From NCBI RefSeq assembly GCF_013030985.1, contig NZ_WPYP01000009.1, positions 62,001 to 126,000 of the forward strand: a DNA stretch of 64,000 nt. The letters run 5' to 3'. Under the pieces are notes generated by a model that ran no database searches, had not been told where the DNA came from, and worked only from the letters and a program-made list of their open reading frames with translations. Position 1 is the first letter of the stretch, and each line of letters starts with the position of its first letter. Positions 27,482 to 37,640 of the stretch are shown piece by piece. A program made the position numbers and the translations under genes. Source of the stretch: Ruegeria arenilitoris. GTDB lineage: Bacteria; Pseudomonadota; Alphaproteobacteria; Rhodobacterales; Rhodobacteraceae.

Positions 27482-28636
27482 CTATCCCAACAATTCCCGG
27501 ATCACCGCGTTCAATACGGCGCGCCCGTCTTTGGTAGCGATCAGCCGTCCGTTTGTCTGCTCGATCATGCCAAGTTCGGCCAGATCAGACAGTTTTTTCT
27601 GCGGCAGAGCTTGGTCCGACAATGCGCTGAACCTATCAATATCTAGCCCTTCGGCAACCCTTAAACCCATCATAAGGTATTCATTTGCCTGATCTTGCGG
27701 TGAAAGCGCAGTGCGCTCTTTTTCTCCGGATCCGTTTTCAACCGCGTTCAGCCACGCGTTTGGAGACAGATAGGTTTCTGTTGCCAGCTTTCGACCGTTC
27801 AGCGTGATGCGCCCATGCGCCCCGGGACCGATACCGACATAATCGCCATAGCGCCAATAGATCAGGTTGTGCTGTGATTCCGCGCCGGGACAGGCGTGGT
27901 TTGAAACCTCATAGGCGGGCAGACCATGCGCCTCGCAGATCTCTTGTGTGGCCAGATACATGTCGGCGGCGCTGTCATCCTCGGGCAGGCCGCGCAGTTT
28001 TCCGATGGCATAGCGGTCGCCGAATGCGGTGCCGTCCTCGATGGTCAGCTGGTACAGCGACAGGTGGTCGATAGCCATCGACAGCGCCTCGGTCAGCTCG
28101 GCGCGCCAGGCGTCCAGGGTTTGATGCTGACGGGCGTAGATCAGGTCAAAGCTCACCCGGTCAAAACAATTGCGGGCGATGTCAAAGGCGGCGCGGGCCT
28201 CGGCCACGGTGTGAATGCGACCCAGACGGCGCAGGTCGTCGTCGTTCAGGGCCTGTACACCCATCGAGACACGGTTCACGCCAGCGTCGCGATAGGCGGC
28301 AAAGCGGCCAGCCTCGACCGAGCCGGGATTGGCCTCGAGCGTGATTTCCATATCATTGGCAGGTCGCCAAAGGGCGCGAGCCTCGTCGATGACGGCGGCG
28401 ACGGTATCGGGCTCCATCAGGGACGGGGTGCCGCCGCCAAAGAAGATCGTGTTCAGGACGCGGTCGGGTGTCTCGGCGGCCGAACGGCGCAATTCGCTTA
28501 AGTAAGAGTTAAGCCATTGTTTTTGATCGATATTTCGCGAAACATGGCTGTTGAAATCGCAATAGGGGCATTTGGCCTCGCAAAAAGGCCAATGCACATA
28601 CAGGCCAAAGCCCCCGTTGCGCCAATCATCCGCCAA
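27482..28636 (-). CDS. hemW: Radical SAM family heme chaperone HemW
   Basis: The 384-residue product has the radical SAM CxxxCxxC motif (HWPFCEAKCPYCDFNSHV), followed by FFGGGTPSLM and EANPGSVE. It matches HemW, a heme-trafficking protein once annotated as an oxygen-independent coproporphyrinogen oxidase. It overlaps rdgB by 11 bases and lies in the run rph-rdgB-hemW, a common alphaproteobacterial arrangement. The conserved Cys that follows the motif (CDFN) supports HemW rather than HemN, although function cannot be tested here. Confidence 0.93.
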   Translation of the reverse strand: MADDWRNGGFGLYVHWPFCEAKCPYCDFNSHVSRNIDQKQWLNSYLSELRRSAAETPDRVLNTIFFGGGTPSLMEPDTVAAVIDEARALWRPANDMEITLEANPGSVEAGRFAAYRDAGVNRVSMGVQALNDDDLRRLGRIHTVAEARAAFDIARNCFDRVSFDLIYARQHQTLDAWRAELTEALSMAIDHLSLYQLTIEDGTAFGDRYAIGKLRGLPEDDSAADMYLATQEICEAHGLPAYEVSNHACPGAESQHNLIYWRYGDYVGIGPGAHGRITLNGRKLATETYLSPNAWLNAVENGSGEKERTALSPQDQANEYLMMGLRVAEGLDIDRFSALSDQALPQKKLSDLAELGMIEQTNGRLIATKDGRAVLNAVIRELLG

Positions 28637-29240
28637 AGCAGCCTTTCACGAACATCTCCACCGCGCGGCCGCGATGGCTGATCTTGTTCTTTTCCCAGCG
28701 ATCCATTTCGGCAAAGGTAATGTCGTAGCCGTCGGGGACAAACATCGGGTCATAGCCAAACCCGCCTTCACCGCGGATCGGCCAGACCAGATGGCCGGGG
28801 GCGATGCCTTCGAAGACCTCGTCATGGCCGTCGGGCCAGGCCAGAACCAGGGTGCTGCGGAACTGAGCGGTGCGGGGATGGGCGGCGTTCTTCGCCTCAA
28901 GTTCGTTATGGGCGCGGGTCATCGCCATCAGGAAATCGCGGCCGTTGCCGGTTTCGGCCCAATCGGCGGTGTAAACGCCGGGCGCGCCGTCCAACGCGTC
29001 GATGGTGATGCCGGAATCGTCCGACAGGGCAGGCAGGCCGGTCGCCTTGGCCGCGGCATGGGCCTTGATCCGGGCGTTGCCGACGAAGGTATCCTCGGTC
29101 TCTTCCGGTTCGGGCAGGTTCATCTCTGCCGCGCCAATGACCGTCACGCCAAAGGGTTCGAGGAGATGCGCCATCTCCTCGAGTTTGCCTTTGTTATGCG
29201 TGGCCACCAGCAGCTTGTCGCTGTCGAACTTGCGGGTCAT
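28626..29240 (-). CDS. rdgB: Non-canonical purine NTP pyrophosphatase RdgB/HAM1
   Basis: RdgB hydrolyses ITP, dITP and XTP to prevent their entry into nucleic acids. The 204-residue product has the family start [18 protein letters not shown], the catalytic [23 protein letters not shown] and [15 protein letters not shown]. It is coupled to rph by a four-base overlap and runs into hemW. Confidence 0.95.
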   Translation of the reverse strand: MTRKFDSDKLLVATHNKGKLEEMAHLLEPFGVTVIGAAEMNLPEPEETEDTFVGNARIKAHAAAKATGLPALSDDSGITIDALDGAPGVYTADWAETGNGRDFLMAMTRAHNELEAKNAAHPRTAQFRSTLVLAWPDGHDEVFEGIAPGHLVWPIRGEGGFGYDPMFVPDGYDITFAEMDRWEKNKISHRGRAVEMFVKGCFGG

Positions 29241-29950
29241 GCGGTGGCGGCCTTTTGCGCAGCAGCCAGTTCGGCCACGCCTTTTTCAGCCAGATCCATC
29301 AGCTGATCCATCTGGGCGCGGCTAAAGACCGAACCTTCGGCGCTCATCTGCACTTCGATCAGTTTGCCGGAACCGGTCATGATGAAGTTGCCGTCCACGC
29401 CGGCTTCGCTGTCCTCGGGGTAGTCCAGATCCAGCACCGGCTGACCCGCATAGATACCACAAGAAACAGCCGCAACAGGGTCTACCAAGGGGTCAGAGAT
29501 CACATCACCCGCCTTCATCAGCTTGTTCACCGCCAGACGTAGCGCAACCCAGCCGCCGGTGATCGACGCGCAGCGGGTGCCGCCATCAGCCTGGATCACG
29601 TCACAATCCACGGTGATCTGACGCTCTCCCAGTGCAACCCGATCCACACCGGCACGCAGGGCGCGGCCGATCAGGCGCTGGATTTCCACGGTGCGGCCGC
29701 CTTGCTTGCCGCTGGCGGCCTCACGCCGCATCCGCGTGTTGGTCGCACGGGGCAGCATACCATATTCGGCGGTGACCCAACCCAGACCCGAGCCCTTGAT
29801 AAAGGGCGGCACGCGATCCTCGATCGTGGCGGTGCACAGCACATGGGTGTCGCCCATTTTGATCAGGCAGGAACCTTCGGCATGTTTGGTGAACCCCGTT
29901 TCGATTGAAACGGCGCGCATTTCGCTTAAATCTCGTCCTGAGGGTCGCAT
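29237..29950 (-). CDS. rph: Ribonuclease PH
   Basis: RNase PH removes 3' nucleotides from tRNA precursors with phosphate. The 237-residue product carries the family start [33 protein letters not shown], the [22 protein letters not shown] motif and [21 protein letters not shown]. It begins the leftward run rph-rdgB-hemW-ybaN and is divergent from hrcA, with 112 bases between. Confidence 0.96.
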   Translation of the reverse strand: MRPSGRDLSEMRAVSIETGFTKHAEGSCLIKMGDTHVLCTATIEDRVPPFIKGSGLGWVTAEYGMLPRATNTRMRREAASGKQGGRTVEIQRLIGRALRAGVDRVALGERQITVDCDVIQADGGTRCASITGGWVALRLAVNKLMKAGDVISDPLVDPVAAVSCGIYAGQPVLDLDYPEDSEAGVDGNFIMTGSGKLIEVQMSAEGSVFSRAQMDQLMDLAEKGVAELAAAQKAATA

Positions 29951-30062
29951 GGGAAATCCTTTGTTTGCTGGGTTGGGGATAACGCCCCGTGGCGTTACGA
30001 TGCAACCCCGATTGACCTTTCATTTGCCTGCGATTTAATGACGACCCAGCAGGGGGCCGCCG

Positions 30063-31127
30063 ATGAGCGAAGCAAGCAAAATTCTGAACGAGATGAATGA
30101 CCGGTCGCGTGAGGTGTTCCGGCTGATCGTCGAAAGCTATCTGGACAGCGGCGAGCCCGTTGGCAGCCGCACCCTGACCCGCACCCTGTCGGAAAAGGTC
30201 AGCGCAGCGACTGTGCGCAACGTAATGCAGGATCTGGAGTTTCTGGGCCTGCTTGACAGTCCTCATGTCAGCGCCGGGCGGATTCCGACGCAGCAAGGGT
30301 TGCGCATGTTCGTCGATGGGTTGTTAGAAGTCGGCGATCTGGGCGCGGATGATCGGCAGAAGCTGGATGAGACATTAGGCTCTAACGCAGGCGATGTGGG
30401 CGGGATGCTGGACCGTGTGGGGGCGGCATTGTCTCACGTGACACATGGGGCATCGCTGGTTCTGACGCCCAAGCATGAATCCGAGATCAAACATATCGAG
30501 TTTGTTTCTCTGGCCCATGACCGCGCTCTGGTGGTCCTGGTGTTTGCCGATGGACATGTTGAGAACCGCTTGTTCACGCCACCACCGGGGCAGACACCCA
30601 GTTCGATGCGTGAGGCGGCGAATTTCCTGAACGCATTGATCGAGGGGCGCACGCTGAGCGAAGTGCGCCGTCAGATGCAGACGCAGATCGATGCCCGCAA
30701 GCAGGAGATCGACGTGCTGGCGCGCGAGATGGTCGAAAGCGGTATGGCCGCCTGGGACGGGGACGGTGGCGACTCGGCCCGTCTGATCGTGCGCGGGCGG
30801 GCGAATCTGCTGAATGAACCGGGTCAGGAAGAGGAACTGGACCGAATCCGAAGCCTGTTTGACGATCTCGAACGCAAGCGTGACATCGCCGAATTCCTCG
30901 AATTGACCGAAGAAGGCGAGGGTGTGCGCATTTTTATCGGCTCCGAGAACAAACTTTTCTCACTTTCGGGTTCCTCTTTGGTGGTGTCTCCATATATGAA
31001 CGCTGATCGAAAGATAATCGGTGCGGTCGGGGTCATCGGGCCCACGCGTCTGAATTATGGACGGATCGTGCCGATCGTGGATTATACGGCGCAACTGGTC
31101 GGCAAGCTGATATCCGACCGGAGCTAG
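30063..31127 (+). CDS. hrcA: Heat-inducible transcription repressor HrcA
   Basis: HrcA represses groESL and related genes by binding CIRCE. The 354-residue product has the N-terminal winged helix (SREVFRLIVESYLDSGEPVGSRTLTRTLSEKVSAATVRNVMQDLEFLGLL) and a GAF-like inducer domain (VVSPYMNADRKIIGAVGVIGPTRLNYGRIVPIVDYTA). No CIRCE element is visible in this window. It precedes grpE by ten bases, the typical order. A parS-like sequence with two mismatches lies inside it (30430-30445). Confidence 0.95.
   Translation: MSEASKILNEMNDRSREVFRLIVESYLDSGEPVGSRTLTRTLSEKVSAATVRNVMQDLEFLGLLDSPHVSAGRIPTQQGLRMFVDGLLEVGDLGADDRQKLDETLGSNAGDVGGMLDRVGAALSHVTHGASLVLTPKHESEIKHIEFVSLAHDRALVVLVFADGHVENRLFTPPPGQTPSSMREAANFLNALIEGRTLSEVRRQMQTQIDARKQEIDVLAREMVESGMAAWDGDGGDSARLIVRGRANLLNEPGQEEELDRIRSLFDDLERKRDIAEFLELTEEGEGVRIFIGSENKLFSLSGSSLVVSPYMNADRKIIGAVGVIGPTRLNYGRIVPIVDYTAQLVGKLISDRS
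30430..30445. promoter_or_regulatory. Degenerate parS-like site in hrcA
   Basis: TGTCTCACGTGACACA differs from the parS consensus at two of 16 positions (4 and 13) and keeps the central CACGTG core. Variant parS sites that deviate at one or two positions still bind ParB in some bacteria. It is 11 kb from the putative origin, within the range of multi-parS clusters. Confidence 0.45.
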
Positions 31128-31137
31128 AGGGTAAGAG

Positions 31138-31701
31138 ATGGCAGAGCCCAAGAACGAAGATTTTCTGGACGATATCGCAACAGCCGAAGCGGAAGCGCTG
31201 GCCGAAGAAATCGCGGAATTCAGCGACGAAGCGCTGGAGCTTGATGAGCTGCGTGCCGAGCGGGACGACTACAAGGACAAGTTCATGCGCGCGCTGGCGG
31301 ATGCTGAGAATGCGCGCAAACGTGGTGACAAGGCGCGTCGCGATGCCGAAAACTATGGCGGGTCGAAACTGGCCCGCGACATGCTGCCGGTCTACGACAA
31401 CATGAAACGCGCGCTTGAAGCGGCGACCGATGAGCAGAAAGAAGTTGCCGCCGGTCTGCTGGAAGGTGTTGAACTGACCATGCGCGCGCTGAAGGACGTG
31501 TTCCAGAAGCACGGGATTCAGGTAATCACGCCCGAAGTTGGTGACCGGTTTGATCCGAATATTCACGAAGCGATGTTCGAAGCGCCCGTTCCGGGCACCC
31601 GTGCCGGTGATATCATCCAGGTCTCGGCCGAAGGCTTCATGCTGCATGATCGCCTGTTGCGCCCGGCGCAGGTTGGCGTGTCGTCAACGCCTGCAAGCTA
31701 A
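31138..31701 (+). CDS. grpE: Nucleotide exchange factor GrpE
   Basis: GrpE releases ADP from DnaK. The 187-residue product has a long N-terminal coiled coil (residues about 15-75, DELRAERDDYKDKFMRALADAENARKRGDKARRDAENYG) and the C-terminal beta domain (FDPNIHEAMFEAPVPGTRAGDIIQVSAEGFMLHDRLLRPAQVGV). It shares a transcript with hrcA. Confidence 0.96.
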   Translation: MAEPKNEDFLDDIATAEAEALAEEIAEFSDEALELDELRAERDDYKDKFMRALADAENARKRGDKARRDAENYGGSKLARDMLPVYDNMKRALEAATDEQKEVAAGLLEGVELTMRALKDVFQKHGIQVITPEVGDRFDPNIHEAMFEAPVPGTRAGDIIQVSAEGFMLHDRLLRPAQVGVSSTPAS

Positions 31702-31732
31702 GCAGGTTCAAATCCGAACAGTATTGAGGCGG

Positions 31733-34366
31733 TCAGGTTCTGGCCGCCTCTTTCAGTTTGTAGATCAGGTCCAGCGCCTCGCGCGGGGTCAGTTCATCCG
31801 GCAGGATGTCTTCCAACATATCCGTCACCGGTGAGGCTTTGGGCGCTGGAGGTGGCGGCGGCGGAGCGGCCGAGAACAGAGGCAGGTCGTCGATCAGAGC
31901 CTTCTGCTTGCCACCTTCGCGTTCGGTTTTCTCCAGCTGGTCCAGAACCACGCGGGCGCGCTCGACCACCGATGCAGGCAGGCCGGCAAGCTGCGCGACC
32001 TGTACCCCATAAGACCGGTCGGCGGCGCCTTTGTGAACCTCGTGCAGGAAGATCACCTCGCCTTCCCATTCCTTGACGGCGACGGTGGCGTTGTCGACGC
32101 CTTCCAGATTGCCGGCCAGAGCGGTCAATTCGTGGTAGTGGGTGGCGAACAGCGCGCGGCATTTGTTGGCGGCGTGCAGGTGTTCCAGCGTGGCCCAGGC
32201 AATCGACAGGCCGTCATAGGTGGCCGTACCCCGCCCGATTTCGTCCAGAATGACCAGCGCGCGGTCATCGGCCTGGTTCAGGATCGCTGCGGTTTCCACC
32301 ATCTCGACCATGAAGGTCGAACGGCCCCTCGCCAGATCGTCCGAGGCTCCGACACGGCTGAACAGTTGGCTGACGACGCCGACATGGGCCCGTTCGGCAG
32401 GGACGTAGCTGCCCATCTGGGCCAGTAGCGCGATCAAGGCGTTCTGGCGCAGGAAGGTCGATTTACCCGCCATGTTGGGGCCAGTCAAAAGCCAGATGGC
32501 AGCGCCTTGATCGGCGCTCAGATCACAGTCGTTGGCAATGAAGGCATCGCCGCCTTGTTGGCGCAACGCGTGTTCGACGACCGGGTGGCGGCCACCCTGA
32601 ACGTCGAATGTGCGCGAGGTGTCGACCTGCGGGCGGCACCAGTTTTCACCGCGCGCCAGATCGGAAAGGGCGGTGGTCAAGTCCAGTTCGGCCAGCCCCC
32701 GGGCAGCTTGGTTCAGGCGGGCGGCGAGGGCCAGAATCTCGTCAGAAAGCCTTTGATAGAGCCGCTTTTCGATCTCAAGCGCCAGATTTCCGGCGTTCAG
32801 GATGCGGGTTTCGATCTCGGACAGTTCCACAGTGGTGAACCGCACTTGGTTCGCTGTGGTCTGGCGGTGGATATAGGTCTCGGAAAACGGCGGGTTCAGC
32901 ATCTTCTCGGCATGGGTGGCCGTTGTTTCGATGAAATAGCCCAGCACGTTGTTGTGCTTGATCTTCAACGAGGTGATGCCGGTATGTTCCGCATATTTCT
33001 GCTGAAATCCGGCGATGACTGAACGACCCTCGTCCCGCAGGGTGCGGGCTTCGTCAAGTTCGGAGTCGAAACCGGGGGCGATGAAACCACCGTCGCGCGC
33101 CAGAAGGGGTGGTTCGGCGACAAGGGCTTCGTCCAGCAGGTTTAGCAGATCGTCAAAGCCAACAAGGTTTTGCAGGGCGGTCGCCAGCAGGACAGGCAGA
33201 TCCTGACCTTCGCAAATCCCGGCGATCGCTGCGGCTTGGGTCAGCCCGTTGCGGATTGCGGCCAGATCGCGGGGGCCGCCACGGTCCAGCGAAAGGCGGG
33301 ACAAAGCCCGGTCCAGATCGGGCGTTTTGCGCAGCGCCTCGCGCAGGTCCGAGGCGGTCAGGCTGTCTTCGGCAGTAAAACTCACCGCGTCGAGCCTGGC
33401 ATGGATCACGTCCAGATTGCGCGAAGGGCTGGACAGGCGTTGCTCCAACAGCCGCGCGCCGCCCGGGGTCACAGTGCGGTCGACCACGGACAACAGCGAT
33501 CCGGCGCGACCGCCAGACAAAGACCGGGTCAGTTCCAGATTGCGGCGCGTGGCGGCGTCGATCTGCACCACGCGGTCTTCGGATTCCTTCAGCGGCGTTT
33601 GCAGCAGCGGCAGTTTGCCTTTTTGCGTGATCTCAAGATAGTCGATCAGCGCACCCATTGCCGACACTTCGGCACGGCCAAAACTCCCGAACGCATCCAG
33701 CGCGCCCACGTGAAACAAACCGCAGATGCGTTTCTCGGCCGCCGTGCTGTCGAAGCTGGCCCGCCCAATCGGCGTCAGCGAAATTCCCAGATCGCGCACC
33801 GGTTCACCCAGCTTGTCCTGTATCCCATCAGCCAAAATCAACTCGGACGGGGCCAGTCGCGCCAGTTCCGGGCTGAGGCGCACCGAGGTCAAAGGCATCA
33901 CGTGAAACGCGCCGGTCGAGATATCGGCCCAGGCCAGTGCGGCTTCGTCGCGGACCTCGGCATAAGCGGCCAGGAAGTTGTGGCGGCGCGCCTCCAACAG
34001 GGCGTCCTCGGTCAGCGTGCCCGGCGTCACCAGACGCACGACATCGCGCCGAACCACTGATTTAGAGCCTCTTTTCTTCGCCTCAGCCGGGCTTTCCATC
34101 TGTTCGCAAACGGCCACGCGAAACCCCTTGCGGATCAGCGTCAGCAGATAGCCCTCGGCGGAATGCACCGGCACGCCGCACATTGGGATATCCTCGCCAT
34201 TGTGCTTGCCGCGCTTGGTCAGGGCGATGTCCAGCGCCTCGGCGGCGTTCACGGCGTCCTGGAAAAACATCTCGTAGAAATCGCCCATGCGATAAAACAG
34301 CAGGGCGTCCGCGTGGGCCTCTTTGACCTCGAGATACTGCGCCATCATCGGCGTGACTGTGGACAA
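31733..34366 (-). CDS. mutS: DNA mismatch repair protein MutS
   Basis: MutS recognises mismatches. The ~877-residue product has the mismatch-binding N domain (VTPMMAQYLEVKEAHADALLFYRMGDFYEMFFQDA, with the Phe-x-Glu motif), the lever/clamp region and the C-terminal ATPase (LTGPNMAGKSTFLRQNALIALLAQMG; VILDEIGRGTATYDGLSIAWATLEHL). The reading frame is open up to 34534, but the best start is TTG at 34366: AAGGGGG lies six bases before it and the protein then starts with STVTPMMAQYLE as in relatives. ATG at 34348 is an alternative. The gene is divergent from the malic enzyme gene. Confidence 0.95.
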   Translation of the reverse strand: MSTVTPMMAQYLEVKEAHADALLFYRMGDFYEMFFQDAVNAAEALDIALTKRGKHNGEDIPMCGVPVHSAEGYLLTLIRKGFRVAVCEQMESPAEAKKRGSKSVVRRDVVRLVTPGTLTEDALLEARRHNFLAAYAEVRDEAALAWADISTGAFHVMPLTSVRLSPELARLAPSELILADGIQDKLGEPVRDLGISLTPIGRASFDSTAAEKRICGLFHVGALDAFGSFGRAEVSAMGALIDYLEITQKGKLPLLQTPLKESEDRVVQIDAATRRNLELTRSLSGGRAGSLLSVVDRTVTPGGARLLEQRLSSPSRNLDVIHARLDAVSFTAEDSLTASDLREALRKTPDLDRALSRLSLDRGGPRDLAAIRNGLTQAAAIAGICEGQDLPVLLATALQNLVGFDDLLNLLDEALVAEPPLLARDGGFIAPGFDSELDEARTLRDEGRSVIAGFQQKYAEHTGITSLKIKHNNVLGYFIETTATHAEKMLNPPFSETYIHRQTTANQVRFTTVELSEIETRILNAGNLALEIEKRLYQRLSDEILALAARLNQAARGLAELDLTTALSDLARGENWCRPQVDTSRTFDVQGGRHPVVEHALRQQGGDAFIANDCDLSADQGAAIWLLTGPNMAGKSTFLRQNALIALLAQMGSYVPAERAHVGVVSQLFSRVGASDDLARGRSTFMVEMVETAAILNQADDRALVILDEIGRGTATYDGLSIAWATLEHLHAANKCRALFATHYHELTALAGNLEGVDNATVAVKEWEGEVIFLHEVHKGAADRSYGVQVAQLAGLPASVVERARVVLDQLEKTEREGGKQKALIDDLPLFSAAPPPPPPAPKASPVTDMLEDILPDELTPREALDLIYKLKEAART

Positions 34367-34511
34367 GTGCGGCCCCCTTCTGGCGTATTCCGGGCGCGAC
34401 CTTACAAACCCGTCCCCTGCGACGAAAGGTGAAAACGTAATGTCGTTGAGGCGCGCCTTAGCCTGCGCTATGACGCAAAAGCCCAACAGATGTAAAGAAA
34501 CGACATTTCCG

Positions 34512-36767
34512 ATGCCCAAAACGAAGATCACCAAAGAAGAGGCGCTGGCCTTTCACCTAGACCCGACCCCCGGCAAGTGGGAGGTGCAGGCCACCGTTCC
34601 CATGACAACGCAACGCGATCTGTCGCTGGCTTACAGCCCCGGCGTAGCTGTTCCATGTGAAGCCATCGCCGAAGCGCCCGAGACTGCTTACGACTATACC
34701 AACAAGGGCAATCTGGTGGCCGTGATCTCGAACGGGACGGCAGTTCTGGGCCTTGGCAATCTGGGTGCGCTGGGATCGAAACCGGTGATGGAGGGGAAAT
34801 CCGTCCTTTTCAAACGGTTCGCGGATGTGAACTCGATCGATATCGAGTTGGACACGGAAGACCCTGATGAGTTCTGCCGTGCGGTAAAGCTGATGGGTCC
34901 GACCTTCGGCGGCATCAATCTGGAAGACATCAAGGCGCCCGAGTGTTTCATCATCGAACAGCGTCTGAAGGAAGAGATGGATATCCCCGTCTTCCACGAT
35001 GACCAGCACGGCACAGCGGTGATCTGTGCGGCGGGTCTGCTGAACGCGCTGCATATCTCGGGCAAGAAGATCGAAGATGTGAAGATCGTCCTGAATGGTG
35101 CGGGTGCTGCCGGGATTGCCTGTATCGAGCTGCTCAAATCAATGGGCGCGCGGCATGAGAACTGCATCGTTTGTGACACCAAGGGTGTGATTTACCAGGG
35201 TCGGACCGAGGGCATGAACCAGTGGAAATCGGCGCATGCGATTTCCACCGAACTACGCACCCTGGAAGACGCCATGAAGGGTGCGGACGTGTTCCTGGGT
35301 GTGTCGGTCAAGGGCGCGGTGACGCAGGATATGGTCGCCAGCATGGCCGACAACCCGGTGATTTTCGCCATGGCCAACCCGGACCCGGAGATCACTCCGG
35401 AAGAGGCACATGAGGTTCGCGTCGATGCGATCGTCGCCACTGGCCGCAGCGACTATCCGAACCAGGTGAATAACGTTCTGGGTTTCCCTTATCTTTTCCG
35501 TGGTGCGCTGGACATTCACGCCCGCGCCATCAATGACGAGATGAAGATCGCCTGTGCCCATGCGCTTGCCAATCTGGCGCGTGAGGATGTTCCGGATGAG
35601 GTCGCGATGGCCTATGGCAAATCGCTGACTTTCGGGCGCGACTACATCATCCCCACGCCGTTCGATCCGCGCCTGATCCACCGCATTCCGCCTGCCGTTG
35701 CCAAGGCCGGCATGGATACCGGGGCTGCGCGCCGTCCGATCATCGACATGGAGGCCTATGAGCTGAGCCTCAAGTCTCGCATGGACCCGACCGCCAGCAT
35801 CCTGCGCGGCCTGAACGCGCGGGCGCGCCAGGCGCAAAGCCGCATGATCTTTGCCGAAGGCGACGATCCCCGCGTGCTGCGTGCGGCGGTGACTTATCAA
35901 CGCTCGGGCTTTGGCAAGGCGTTGGTTGTGGGCCGTCCAGAAGACGTGAAACAAAAGCTGGAAGAGGCCGGTCTGGGCGATGCCGTGCGTGAGCTGGAGG
36001 TGGTGAATGCCGCCAACACCTCGCATCTCGATGCTTATTCGAATTTTCTCTATGAGCGACTGCAGCGTAAGGGGTTTGATCGCAAGGACATTCACCGTCT
36101 GGCCGCCCGCGATCGCCATGTGTTCTCGTCCCTGATGCTGGCGCATGGCCATGGTGATGGTCTGGTGACCGGAGCCACGCGCAAATCGGCGCATGTTCTG
36201 GACCGGATCAACCATGTTTTTGATGCTGACGCAGCCCATGGCGCCGCGGGTGTAACCGCGCTGTTGCACAAGGGGCGGATCGTGCTGATTGGCGACACGC
36301 TAGTACATGAATGGCCCGACGAAAACGATCTGGCCAATATTGCCGAACGCTCGGCCGCCGTGGCCCGGCACATGGGGCTTGAACCGCGCGTGGCCTTCGT
36401 CAGCTTCTCGACCTTCGGTTATCCGGTGTCTGAGCGGGCCGAGAAAATGCACCGCGCGCCCGCAGTTCTGGACCAACGCGGCGTCGATTTCGAATACGAA
36501 GGCGAAATGACCGTGGACGTGGCCCTGAACGTGGATCAGCAGGCAGGCTATCCGTTCCAGCGCCTGACCGGCCCGGCGAATATCCTGATCGTACCGGCCC
36601 GCCACTCGGCATCGATTTCGACCAAGCTGATGCAGGAAATGGGCGGCGCGACTGTCATTGGCCCGATCCTGTCGGGTGTCGACAAACCGATCCAAATCTG
36701 TTCGACCGTCTCGACGGCGAATGACATCCTGAACATGGCCATCCTGGCCTCCTGCGATATCGGGTAA
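34512..36767 (+). CDS. maeB: NADP-dependent malic enzyme with phosphotransacetylase-like domain
   Basis: The 751-residue product is a chimera. The N-terminal ~430 residues are malic enzyme (SLAYSPGVAVPCEAIAE, FHDDQHGTAVICAAGLLNAL, NAD(P)-binding GAGAAGIACIELLKSMG). The C-terminal ~320 residues resemble phosphate acetyltransferase (MIFAEGDDPRVLRAAVTYQRSGFGKALVVGRPE), which in the MaeB family is regulatory rather than catalytic. It makes pyruvate and NADPH from malate. The start at 34512 was chosen because the family begins there; the upstream frame is open to 34323. Confidence 0.94.
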   Translation: MPKTKITKEEALAFHLDPTPGKWEVQATVPMTTQRDLSLAYSPGVAVPCEAIAEAPETAYDYTNKGNLVAVISNGTAVLGLGNLGALGSKPVMEGKSVLFKRFADVNSIDIELDTEDPDEFCRAVKLMGPTFGGINLEDIKAPECFIIEQRLKEEMDIPVFHDDQHGTAVICAAGLLNALHISGKKIEDVKIVLNGAGAAGIACIELLKSMGARHENCIVCDTKGVIYQGRTEGMNQWKSAHAISTELRTLEDAMKGADVFLGVSVKGAVTQDMVASMADNPVIFAMANPDPEITPEEAHEVRVDAIVATGRSDYPNQVNNVLGFPYLFRGALDIHARAINDEMKIACAHALANLAREDVPDEVAMAYGKSLTFGRDYIIPTPFDPRLIHRIPPAVAKAGMDTGAARRPIIDMEAYELSLKSRMDPTASILRGLNARARQAQSRMIFAEGDDPRVLRAAVTYQRSGFGKALVVGRPEDVKQKLEEAGLGDAVRELEVVNAANTSHLDAYSNFLYERLQRKGFDRKDIHRLAARDRHVFSSLMLAHGHGDGLVTGATRKSAHVLDRINHVFDADAAHGAAGVTALLHKGRIVLIGDTLVHEWPDENDLANIAERSAAVARHMGLEPRVAFVSFSTFGYPVSERAEKMHRAPAVLDQRGVDFEYEGEMTVDVALNVDQQAGYPFQRLTGPANILIVPARHSASISTKLMQEMGGATVIGPILSGVDKPIQICSTVSTANDILNMAILASCDIG

Positions 36768-36770
36768 CAC

Positions 36771-37640
36771 ATGACGATCTGGAACCTCGGCTCGATCAAC
36801 GCGGACATGATCTATGACGTGCCGCACCTGCCCGGACCAGGAGAGACGCTTTCGGCCAATCGGCTGGATCGGTTTCTGGGCGGCAAAGGGGCGAATATGT
36901 CCGTAGCTGCGGCGCGGGCCGGGGCGCAGGTTGCGCATATCGGGGCCGTAGGACCAGACGGGCGCTGGGCGCGGGATCGGCTGACCGAATATGGTGTGGA
37001 CACGCGCCATATCGCCGAGGTCGATGTGCCCACCGGCCATGCCATCATCGCCGTGGATGCGCAGGGTGAAAACAACATCATCCTGTTCCCGGGCTCGAAC
37101 CATGCAATCACGCCGGACCAACTGGGGCAGGCGCTTTCCTCTGCATCGCAGGGCGATCTGCTGGTGATGCAGAACGAAACCACCCTGCAGGTCGAGGCCG
37201 CAAAGATGGCCCGCGCGCTGGGCCTGACCGTCTGTTACGCCGCAGCCCCTTTTCAGGCCGCGGCGGTGCAGGCCGTGCTGCCCTATCTGGATTTCCTGAT
37301 CCTGAATGAGGTCGAGGCCGAGCAGTTGCGCGACGCCACCGGCCAATCGGTGACCGACCTGAAGATCGAACATGTGATTGTCACGCTTGGATCAAAAGGC
37401 GCGCGCTACTACCACCGGGGTGAGGCCTCGGACTTTCCGGCCCATAAGGTGCAGGCCGTGGATACCACAGGCGCCGGGGATACGTTCACCGGTTATGTTC
37501 TGGCGGGAATGGATCACGGGATGCCGATGGCGCAGGCAATTGCTCAGGCAAATCGTGCCGCGGCCCTGATGGTCACGCGGCACGGAACGGCGGATGTGAT
37601 CCCCGACCTCAAAGAGGTGCACGAGGCGCGGTTCGATTAA
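36771..37640 (+). CDS. PfkB-family sugar kinase (ribokinase-like)
   Basis: The 289-residue product has the PfkB N-terminal signature (FLGGKGANMSVAAARAGAQVAHIGAVGPDGRWA) and the C-terminal one (VDTTGAGDTFTGYVLAGM) with the catalytic Asp and anion-hole Gly. It resembles ribokinase, but the exact sugar is not readable. It starts three bases after the malic enzyme stop, so it is probably co-transcribed, with no clear metabolic link. Its stop overlaps that of the convergent msrA. Confidence 0.87.
   Translation: MTIWNLGSINADMIYDVPHLPGPGETLSANRLDRFLGGKGANMSVAAARAGAQVAHIGAVGPDGRWARDRLTEYGVDTRHIAEVDVPTGHAIIAVDAQGENNIILFPGSNHAITPDQLGQALSSASQGDLLVMQNETTLQVEAAKMARALGLTVCYAAAPFQAAAVQAVLPYLDFLILNEVEAEQLRDATGQSVTDLKIEHVIVTLGSKGARYYHRGEASDFPAHKVQAVDTTGAGDTFTGYVLAGMDHGMPMAQAIAQANRAAALMVTRHGTADVIPDLKEVHEARFD

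Noticed and set aside
33894..33909. CACGTGAAAC in mutS, a parS half-site
   Set aside because: Only about 12 of 16 bases match parS, with the left half almost absent.
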